A program made the position numbers and the translations under genes. 64,000 bases of DNA, from assembly GCA_016719615.1 (NCBI GenBank), contig JADJYQ010000006.1, positions 310,001-374,000 of the forward strand, read 5' to 3'. The DNA is from Saprospiraceae bacterium. GTDB taxonomy: Bacteria > Bacteroidota > Bacteroidia > Chitinophagales > Saprospiraceae. The notes beneath the pieces were generated by a model. It saw nothing but the letters and a program-made list of their open reading frames with translations, was not told the DNA's origin and ran no database searches. Shown here piece by piece: positions 17,290 through 24,490 of the stretch. How positions within the stretch are numbered: the stretch's first letter is position 1; each line of letters opens with the position of its first letter.

Positions 17290-18198
17290 TTAGCATTGAA
17301 TATGCATAAACAAATTCACCCCCAAAGCTTCTTTTTGAATCGAAATTTGGTTTGCATTAAATCCGGCAGAAATAGCTAATGAAGTCAATTCTTCGGGACT
17401 GCGATGGATCAGATACCAGTCGCCAAAAAGCTCCATATAGGGACGGCTTGGATTTTCAAGACTAAAGTTGCCAATGACGATTTCTCCGCCCGGTTTTAAA
17501 AAGGTTTGAAACTTTTTAAGAGCCATAACAAATATCCGATCTTCAAAATAATCAAATAGACCGGCCGACCAGACCAGATCAAACTTCTTTTCAGTTTGAA
17601 AGCGAAGTATGTTTTTTTGATGGAACTCAATTTGACTTAAAAATGGCGAGCATAACTGTTTGGCATGTGCGATGGCATTGGGATCGAGTTCTACACAGCT
17701 AGTTTGCAATTGTTCTGGCCGGGATAAAGCTAAATAAACTTCACAGAGATCGCGAGCGGGACCGCTTGCTACATTCAACAAACTTATCTGAGATTTTTCA
17801 AGTTTTGATTTTATCAAGGACTTAAAATAAGTCTTCCTGTTTCTGACAGCAATGGGTGCTGCTTGTTTATGAAAGTACTGATCCCATTTCACAAATTCCG
17901 GAAGTTCGGAGGTGTGCTCGGTGTAAATCATATCGATGATTTTAAAATCTCCTGAATAACCATAGGGTTTGCGGATCCCGAAACCTTGCATGGTGTTGTT
18001 CATGAACTTTTCATCAAAAAAGGATCTCAAGCCCTTTAATTGTTCTTCAGACAAATCCTGATTCGCTAAATCTTGTAGAATCTTGTCTAAAACCGGATAA
18101 TCAATTTTGTCTGGCCCACCTTTACTTAACAAATCTTTGATTGCCATTGCCGGATTGGATTGAACGGTCGATTGTAAATAATTGGAAACGATATTCAT
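17290..18198 (-). CDS. SAM-dependent methyltransferase, possibly PhcB-like signal synthase
   Basis: A 302-aa class I methyltransferase. Motif I is LLNVASGPARDLCEV (about residues 139-153), with an acidic SAM-ribose contact in CVELDPNA and a post-motif FDLVWSAGLFDYFED. The N-terminal helical part carries the segment KPYGYSGDFKIIDMIY. From memory, this segment and the GLFDY motif recur in relatives of PhcB, which makes a fatty-acid methyl ester quorum signal in Ralstonia together with the PhcS kinase and PhcR regulator. Here the gene also lies between a histidine kinase and a response regulator, which supports the idea without proving it. A generic small-molecule methyltransferase is the alternative. 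Confidence 0.7.
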   Translation of the reverse strand: MNIVSNYLQSTVQSNPAMAIKDLLSKGGPDKIDYPVLDKILQDLANQDLSEEQLKGLRSFFDEKFMNNTMQGFGIRKPYGYSGDFKIIDMIYTEHTSELPEFVKWDQYFHKQAAPIAVRNRKTYFKSLIKSKLEKSQISLLNVASGPARDLCEVYLALSRPEQLQTSCVELDPNAIAHAKQLCSPFLSQIEFHQKNILRFQTEKKFDLVWSAGLFDYFEDRIFVMALKKFQTFLKPGGEIVIGNFSLENPSRPYMELFGDWYLIHRSPEELTSLAISAGFNANQISIQKEALGVNLFMHIQC

Positions 18199-18225
18199 TT
18201 TTTTAATTTTTGTTGATTAATGAGT

Positions 18226-18233
18226 CAAAAGTA
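18226..18233 (-). promoter_or_regulatory. -7 element for the methyltransferase gene
   Basis: The minus strand reads TACTTTTG, an exact TAnnTTTG match ending 27 bases before the start codon. It suggests that the methyltransferase has its own promoter despite lying downstream of the kinase gene. Confidence 0.4.
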
Positions 18234-18394
18234 GGAGGCATCAACAAAAGACTCCATCACATGAAAGTGGGTAAAAGTGGATTAGGAAGTTAGTATTACA
18301 GGAATAAGGGGAAAGTTAGGATTTTAGATTTTGGAGGAAAGAATCTCTGGAAAGTTCAAATATTATAACAATGATAGGATTAAACTTGTAGCCA

Positions 18395-20500
18395 TTAAGC
18401 AAACAGCTTACCTGTAAAAAGAATTTGAGTCCCCTTCCCGAGAACTGAAGTAATTTGAACGGAACCCCCAATGGCTTGCATGCGCCTTTCCATATTTCTC
18501 AAACCGTTGCCGGAACCCTGAAGACTGCCTTCTTCAAATCCAATCCCATTGTCTTTAAGGCTCAATTGAAAAATATAATTTTCACAACTAAAATGTACAT
18601 CAAGTTTACTGGCCTTACTGTATTTGAAAGTATTATGCAAGGCTTCTTTAAACACGAGAAAAATATTTCGCCTTAATTCCGGGTTGATTGGCAACTCGGG
18701 TATAGGATCCGGAAATTGGATATTGCAAGTAATTTGCGAATCTTCGAAAAATTTATTTAAAAAAGAACGCATATAGGTTAGCAAGCTTGGTAGGTTATCG
18801 CGTTCAGGGTTGGTTGACCAGATGATTTCGCCCAATTTGATGACTGCTTCTCTTGAAAAATTATTAATTCGGTCGATGAGGCTGGAGTCTGAAGTATTTG
18901 CGGACTTGGCTTTCAAGGTTTCTGCAAGCCAGGAAATTTTTGTGAGGCCAGAACTAATGTCATCGTGAATGTCTTGAGAGATTTTACTTCTGAGAAAAGC
19001 GTTTTCCTTTTGTTTTTCGGTAAAGATCAATTGTTCCTGAGTTTGCTTTAAAGTTACAAGCGTAGAAGTGAGATCGTCATTTTTTGATGCAAGTTCGGCA
19101 TTGGTAGCTCCAATTTGAGCATTTAACTTTTCAAGAACAAGATTTGATTTTTTCTGATTTTTGAAGTTGCGATAAATGAATAATAAAGAGATAGCCATAA
19201 GTGCCAAGCCGATTAAAAAGTAAAGGCGTTCATTTCGCTTTTTCTCAACGGCTAATTTATCCAATTCAATTTGTTTGTCTTTAAGTGCCACTTCTCTTTC
19301 TGTGATTAATTTTTGAATTTGTTTTTTGCTTTCAATGTTGTTGAGAGAATCTTTAGCAGCAACGTATTTTTTAAAAACGGGATATGCTTTTTCCTTTTGA
19401 TCAGTCCGATTGTACAATTCAGTAAGTACGTTTGTAAAATATTTAATGGATTCTAGATCTTGTATCTCTTCTGCAATAGAAATCGATTGTGAAAATAACT
19501 GTATTGCTTTTTCAAGGTGTTCAGATTTTTTTCCGGGCAGGATGCTTATTATGGAATCCTGTTGATCATAATGAAGGTAACTTTTATAATGGCAAATACC
19601 AATATTACCAATACTTAAAATCATTCCGTTTGTGTATTCAATTTCTTTAAACACCTGATGTGCTTTTTTCAATAATTGATAAGCTTTTAAATAATCCTTT
19701 TTACCAATTATTAATGTAGACAGGTTTGAAAGATTCCTGGCTAAACCGTCTTTTACACCAAGCGATTCATAAATTTGTATCGCTTTTTCAAACACCTTTA
19801 CTGCTAATTCTATATTCCCTTTATCATTAAAAATATTTCCTAAATTGCCATAGACGAGAGCAATGCCGGAAGAGTCTTTTGTTTCCTGGTATAATTGCAG
19901 AGCAATAGAATCAAAGCGTAAGGCTTCATCCAGTGAATTCTGAATCATATAAATATTTCCTATTCCGGAAAATGTATTAGCGAGTCCGCTTTTGTAATTT
20001 AATTTTTCGAAAACCGGTAAAGCTTTAAACTGATAGGCCAGAGCAGTTGAATATTCTCCCAGGAAATAATAAAGATTACCAAGGTTTCCATATATATCGG
20101 CAAGTCCTTTTTCGTGATTTGCTTTTTGATAATAATCAATGGCTTTCAGGTAATTACTTATCGCCTTATCAAAAACAGATAACATCATTAAATGGCTTGC
20201 CATGCTATTGGCTGCATCACCGGATTGTTTATTTGCGTTAATTTTTTCAGCGAGAGCCAAAGCCTCTTCTGCTAATTCAAGACCTTTTTTGGTTTGAATA
20301 CCAATAAGAGCGAAGGAAGCGGAATTGAGTAAATCTATTTTAAGTATTGGATTGTCTGTAGTAGCCGCTAACTGAAGGACAGAATCAATCTTGCGGATCC
20401 CGGTGTCCTGAGCAGATAAGGTATAATTTTGAAAGACCAGAAAGACACCGGTGTAAAAACACAGATAAAAGAAATAGTTTTTTGGAATGAAGAATTGCAT
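18395..20500 (-). CDS. TPR-domain sensor histidine kinase (HisKA_3)
   Basis: A 701-aa protein. An N-terminal signal or anchor (FYLCFYTGVFLVFQNYTLSAQ) leads to about seven tetratricopeptide repeats (roughly residues 60-330, units like GLADIYGNLGNLYYFLGEYS) that would lie outside the cytoplasm. A coiled coil, a transmembrane helix near 424-446 (FLIGLALMAISLLFIY) and a second coiled coil follow. The dimerisation/phosphoacceptor motif is DIHDDISSGL with His512. An HATPase_c domain has the N-box EALHNTFKYS, G1 DNGIGF and G2 GSGNGLRNM. This architecture is common in Bacteroidota and pairs with LuxR-type regulators such as the one at 16297-16926. The ligand sensed by the TPR part is unknown. Confidence 0.92.
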   Translation of the reverse strand: MQFFIPKNYFFYLCFYTGVFLVFQNYTLSAQDTGIRKIDSVLQLAATTDNPILKIDLLNSASFALIGIQTKKGLELAEEALALAEKINANKQSGDAANSMASHLMMLSVFDKAISNYLKAIDYYQKANHEKGLADIYGNLGNLYYFLGEYSTALAYQFKALPVFEKLNYKSGLANTFSGIGNIYMIQNSLDEALRFDSIALQLYQETKDSSGIALVYGNLGNIFNDKGNIELAVKVFEKAIQIYESLGVKDGLARNLSNLSTLIIGKKDYLKAYQLLKKAHQVFKEIEYTNGMILSIGNIGICHYKSYLHYDQQDSIISILPGKKSEHLEKAIQLFSQSISIAEEIQDLESIKYFTNVLTELYNRTDQKEKAYPVFKKYVAAKDSLNNIESKKQIQKLITEREVALKDKQIELDKLAVEKKRNERLYFLIGLALMAISLLFIYRNFKNQKKSNLVLEKLNAQIGATNAELASKNDDLTSTLVTLKQTQEQLIFTEKQKENAFLRSKISQDIHDDISSGLTKISWLAETLKAKSANTSDSSLIDRINNFSREAVIKLGEIIWSTNPERDNLPSLLTYMRSFLNKFFEDSQITCNIQFPDPIPELPINPELRRNIFLVFKEALHNTFKYSKASKLDVHFSCENYIFQLSLKDNGIGFEEGSLQGSGNGLRNMERRMQAIGGSVQITSVLGKGTQILFTGKLFA

Positions 20501-20728
20501 AAAGTTATAGGATCTAATGTTTTAGCAGAAGTCTAAACAAGCTTGATAAAGATACACATTTGTTTTAAATGAAAGAATTTTGAAAGGATGGAAAACTATA
20601 AGATTAGGATAATTTGATCTTTATATGAATCTACCTGACCGTGACATGATGAATATCAAGTCATGAAATGATGCTTGTCACTAAAAGCTAAACTTATGCT
20701 TGTTTGTTTTGCCTGATAATGTAGTTGT

Positions 20729-21902
20729 ATGTCTGTGTATCATAAAATGGGTACGATTCCACTTAAAAGGCACGTGGTGTTTCGCCAGAAAACGGGTGCT
20801 TTGTACCATGAAGAGTTGTTTGGAACGGAAGGCTTTTCCTCTACTTCGTCATTGGTTTATCATTTAAGACCGCCAACCCGGGTTCGGCAAATCGGGCAAG
20901 CCTGGTCAATAAGACCTGAAATAGCGATTGAAGATAATTTGCAGGCTTTGAGTTTTCAGGGATTTCATTTAGAACCCCAATCAGATTATTTAAAGAGCAG
21001 GACCAGCCTTTTTATAAATGAGCATCTGGAAGTTAGTCTTGCCGCGCCTTCAGCGTCTATGGATTCCTATTTTTTTAAAAATGCGGATGCAGATGAAATG
21101 ATATTTGTTCATCAGGGTTCAGGCATTTTGAGCAGCACTTATGGAACAGTTGAATTTGAATATGGCGATTATTTAGTGATTCCACGAGGTACTGTTTATA
21201 CTATAGAATTTAAAACACAGCAAAATAGATTATTAATTGTAGAATCGAAGGGGCCTATCAGAACGCCGTCGCGTTACAGAAATAATCTCGGGCAATATCT
21301 TGAGCATTCCTCCTTTTTGTGAAAGGGATTTTAAATTGCCGCAAGGGCTTCGGACCATTGATGAAGAAGGAGAATTTCATTTACGCATCAAAAAACGCGG
21401 TCTTATTTATCCATTTGTTTATGCCAATCATCCGTTTGATGTGGTAGGCTGGGATGGTTACAATTATCCGTATGGATTTTCAATTTTCAATTTCGAACCC
21501 ATCACGGGAAGGATACATATGCCACCGCCCATACATCAACAATTTGAAGCGCCGGGTTTTGTCATCTGCTCCTTTGTACCCAGACTCTACGATTATCATC
21601 CGGACGCAATACCCGCACCGTATCACCACAGCAATATAGATTCTGATGAGATTTTGTATTATGTAGATGGGGATTTTATGAGTCGGAATAATATCCAAAA
21701 AGGACAACTTACTTTACATCCGGCAGGCATACCACATGGGCCACATCCGGGTGCTATTGAGCGAAGCATTGGAAAAAAAGAAACGAAAGAATTGGCAGTG
21801 ATGATCGACCCTTTTAGTCCGGTTAAAATAACCAAAGCGGCGCTGCAATTGGAAGTAAAAGATTATTATAAATCCTGGTTGGAAGAACCAATTCATGTTT
21901 AA
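20729..21902 (+). CDS. hmgA: Homogentisate 1,2-dioxygenase, split by a one-base frameshift
   Basis: The enzyme opens the ring of homogentisate to maleylacetoacetate with Fe(II) and O2 in tyrosine degradation. The first frame (20729-21322) ends GQYLEHSSFL; the second (from about 21300) carries on with PPFCERDFKLPQ, and together they give the complete ~390-aa family sequence. Removing one T from the T5 run at 21314-21318 restores LEHSSFCERDF, the expected continuous reading. The second frame has only a TTG start inside the overlap, so it is not a separate gene. The Fe ligands lie in the second part: H and E in HHSNIDSDEILYYVDGDF and H in GIPHGPHPG. hppD follows 30 bases later. Consensus error, inactivating mutation and programmed slippage are all possible. 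Confidence 0.92.
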
Positions 21903-21932
21903 TATGAAATTTTATTTGTTGTTCATTTTAAA

Positions 21933-23093
21933 ATGAAAATTATGAAAGATCTAACAACAGTAAAGAATTACAATTATTCAGGGGAAAAAATATTTGAAAA
22001 GGCAAAAGATTTTCTCCCAATAAACGGGACAGATTTTGTGGAGTTTTATGTTGGTAATGCCAAACAAGCGGCACATTATTATCAAACGGCCTTTGGATTT
22101 CAGGCACTGGCATATTCGGGTTTGGAAACAGGCAATAAAGATCGAACCTCATATGTACTGAGCCAGGGTAAAATCAGATTGGTACTCACCACGCCATTTG
22201 ATCCAGACAGTGAAATTTCACACCACATTCGCGTGCATGGCGATGGTGTGAAATATATAGCACTTTGGGTAGATGATGCAAGAAAAGCATATGATGAAAC
22301 AGTATCAAGGGGAGCAAAAGCATTTCTGGAACCCGTTAGAGTTGCCGATGAATCAGGAGAAATCGTAAAATCAGGAATACATACTTATGGGGATACGGTT
22401 CATTTATTTATTGAGCGCAAAAATTATAAAGGACTTTTTCTGCCGGGTTATAAGCCCTGGAACCCGGATTATAAGCCAGGAGAGACAGGATTAAAATACA
22501 TCGATCACATGGTAGGTAATGTCGAGTTGGGTGGTATGAATTTATGGGCAAAATTTTATGAAGAAGTTATGGGGTTTGCAAACCTGGTCACCTTTGACGA
22601 TAAAGATATCTCTACCCAGTACACAGCTTTGATGAGTAAGGTTATGACCAATGGCAATGGAAGGATTAAGTTTCCAATAAACGAACCGGCGAAAGGGCTC
22701 AAGAAATCTCAAATTGAAGAATATCTGGATTTTTATAAAGGCCCGGGTTGTCAACACATTGCTGTAGCAACAGATGATATTAGGTTTACGGTAGCAGAAA
22801 TGAGAAAACGAGGAGTTGAATTTTTGTATGTACCCGGCAATTACTACAATACCGTTTTGGAACGCGTAGGGCAGATTGAAGAAGATCTTCAGGAATTGCA
22901 AAAATTAGGAATCATGGTTGACCGCGATGAAGATGGTTATTTATTGCAAATTTTTACAAGGCCTGTAGAAGACAGACCAACCTTGTTTTTTGAGATCATC
23001 CAACGCAAAGGTGCGAAATCTTTTGGGAAAGGCAATTTCAAAGCCTTGTTTGAAAGCATTGAGGAAGAGCAGCGAAGAAGAGGTACTCTTTAA
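21933..23093 (+). CDS. hppD: 4-hydroxyphenylpyruvate dioxygenase
   Basis: A 386-aa two-domain vicinal-oxygen-chelate enzyme that converts 4-hydroxyphenylpyruvate to homogentisate, the step just before HmgA. The Fe(II) ligands are visible: His192 in KYIDHMVGN, His275 in GCQHIAVATDD and Glu354 in TLFFEIIQRKGA. The C-terminal gate helix is present (GKGNFKALFESIEEEQ). The length is normal for bacterial HPPD. The ATG at 21933 is used; an alternative ATG is three codons later. Gene order hmgA-hppD-pterin synthase with short gaps indicates one operon for aromatic amino-acid breakdown. Confidence 0.96.
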   Translation: MKIMKDLTTVKNYNYSGEKIFEKAKDFLPINGTDFVEFYVGNAKQAAHYYQTAFGFQALAYSGLETGNKDRTSYVLSQGKIRLVLTTPFDPDSEISHHIRVHGDGVKYIALWVDDARKAYDETVSRGAKAFLEPVRVADESGEIVKSGIHTYGDTVHLFIERKNYKGLFLPGYKPWNPDYKPGETGLKYIDHMVGNVELGGMNLWAKFYEEVMGFANLVTFDDKDISTQYTALMSKVMTNGNGRIKFPINEPAKGLKKSQIEEYLDFYKGPGCQHIAVATDDIRFTVAEMRKRGVEFLYVPGNYYNTVLERVGQIEEDLQELQKLGIMVDRDEDGYLLQIFTRPVEDRPTLFFEIIQRKGAKSFGKGNFKALFESIEEEQRRRGTL

Positions 23094-23095
23094 GC

Positions 23096-23551
23096 ATGGA
23101 CAATATCAGAATAACGCGGCGATTTGTATTTGATATGGCTCATGCATTGTGGGAATACGATGGTCCCTGCAGAAACATCCATGGCCATAGTTATAAATTA
23201 TTTGTGACGCTCCTGGGAAAACCCAAAACCCACAAAGGACATCCTAAAGATGGAATGGTTTATGATTTTTCAGATTTAAAAAAAATGGTTGATCAATACA
23301 TTTTGTCAGAATTTGATCATGCCTTGGTTTTATCTGAACAGGAAAACACTCATTTGGTGGAGACCTTATCAAAGCGATACGAGCGCATTGTAATTTTCCC
23401 TGTTCAACCGAGTTGTGAAAATTTGTTACTTCATTTTAGGGATATTTTACAAAAGCAGCTACCGGTACATTTAAAATTAATTGCCCTTCGACTGGATGAA
23501 ACAATTAACTCGTATGCTGAATGGAAGCTGGAGGATCAAGGGGTGCATTGA
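23096..23551 (+). CDS. 6-pyruvoyl-tetrahydropterin synthase / QueD-family protein
   Basis: A 151-aa T-fold protein with the zinc-binding histidines (MAHAL, NIHGHSY) and the catalytic Cys four residues before HGH (GPCRNIHGH). The spacing C-x3-H-G-H resembles QueD (6-carboxytetrahydropterin synthase, queuosine pathway) as well as some pterin synthases. It begins 2 bases after the hppD stop, so it is probably co-transcribed. A pterin role, supplying the cofactor for a phenylalanine hydroxylase that feeds tyrosine to HppD and HmgA, is suggested by context only; no hydroxylase gene is in the window. The Glu in RLDETINSYAEW is also conserved. Confidence 0.85.
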   Translation: MDNIRITRRFVFDMAHALWEYDGPCRNIHGHSYKLFVTLLGKPKTHKGHPKDGMVYDFSDLKKMVDQYILSEFDHALVLSEQENTHLVETLSKRYERIVIFPVQPSCENLLLHFRDILQKQLPVHLKLIALRLDETINSYAEWKLEDQGVH

Positions 23552-23874
23552 ATCGAAAATCAGAGAGAGTATTTGTTATTATTGGACTTTTCTTCGCCAC
23601 GAAGGCACAAAGGGCCACAAAGTATATAATCACCGGATTTATAATTTAAGTAAAAAAAATTTCTGTTTGGAATCAGGCTTAAAGCTCGTTGATTTTGGCT
23701 TTTAAGCCACAAAGACTTTCAAGGTTTTTACTGAGAAAAGTAAAGATCCGAGACATATGAATTATACAGAAAGTTATAAATAGATTTTTCAAATTCTTTT
23801 CATTTGGTTTTAGTTTACTTTAGATGGATGCTAAATGAACTGTAAGTATTATTTTTAAGGATTACTTGACTTTT
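23552..23874. other. Intergenic gap with CACAAAG-type repeats
   Basis: About 320 bases without a convincing gene. It contains the direct-repeat string CCACGAAGGCACAAAGGGCCACAAAG near 23597-23622, with a further AGCCACAAAGAC at about 23706. Such short CACAAAG repeats are familiar in Bacteroidota intergenic DNA. No terminator hairpin is obvious after the pterin synthase. Confidence 0.4.
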
Positions 23875-24315
23875 ATGAAAAAGAAACTTTTTTTTAATTC
23901 TGTTTTCATCATTCTATTCATTCGTGGAATTGTTTTTGGACAGAATAGTATTGACGTTTCAAGTAGCGTTTTAAAACTCCACGATGCGCTAGTATCTATG
24001 GATACCATTATTCTACATCAAGTGCTCGATGATCAAATGACTTATGGGCATTCGAACGGATGGATTGAGAGCAAGGCAGAATTGATCCTTAATAACTTTA
24101 CTCGAAAAATGATTTACCAATCTATTACAGAAGACAGTATCTCCATTCAAATAACAGGAACAACGGCGATTGCAAGGTTTAATGCTGTCATCAAAGGAAA
24201 CGTAGGTGAGAAATCCTTTCACTTGAAATTGCACATATGTCAAACCTGGATCTTAAGGGATGATTCCTGGAAGTTATTGGCCAGGCAGGCAGTAAAACTT
24301 GAATTGCCCGGGTAA
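23875..24315 (+). CDS. Exported DUF4440 / NTF2-like protein
   Basis: About 146 aa with a signal peptide (KKLFFNSVFIILFIRGIVFGQ). The remainder reads as an NTF2-like cone fold, as in DUF4440: helical LKLHDALVSMDTIILHQVLDD, then MTYGHSNGW and a beta strand ending TWILRDDSWKLLARQAVKL. DUF4440 proteins are small periplasmic proteins of mostly unknown ligand, and no catalytic residue is evident. The start at 23875 (MKKK) gives a standard signal; an ATG three codons earlier is also possible. It stands alone between the tyrosine operon and clpB. Confidence 0.75.
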   Translation: MKKKLFFNSVFIILFIRGIVFGQNSIDVSSSVLKLHDALVSMDTIILHQVLDDQMTYGHSNGWIESKAELILNNFTRKMIYQSITEDSISIQITGTTAIARFNAVIKGNVGEKSFHLKLHICQTWILRDDSWKLLARQAVKLELPG

Positions 24316-24425
24316 CAGCAATTGTTTGGGAATTAAGAAAAACATTTATCTCCACTTGAGTAGTATTTGTATAGGTCAAATTGTCAGAAAACAGACATTT
24401 TCTCATTGAAATTTATATTAAACAA

Positions 24426-24436
24426 GACAGCCTGTC
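24426..24436. promoter_or_regulatory. Candidate operator dyad upstream of clpB
   Basis: GACAG-C-CTGTC, a 5-bp dyad 54 bases before the clpB start. Heat-shock control is expected for clpB but no CIRCE element is present; whether this dyad is functional is a guess. Confidence 0.25.
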
Positions 24437-24490
24437 ATAATTTTTAAATTGGTTACTAATTTGTGCTATGATTGAACATAAAATAATAAT

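Noticed and set aside
18455..18676. Plus-strand open frame within the histidine kinase gene
   Set aside because: It is antisense to the well-supported kinase HATPase domain and has no recognisable domain.
21300..21902. Separate second gene after the first half of hmgA
   Set aside because: Its only start is an internal TTG that overlaps the first frame, and both halves align with one continuous homogentisate dioxygenase, so it is treated as one shifted gene.
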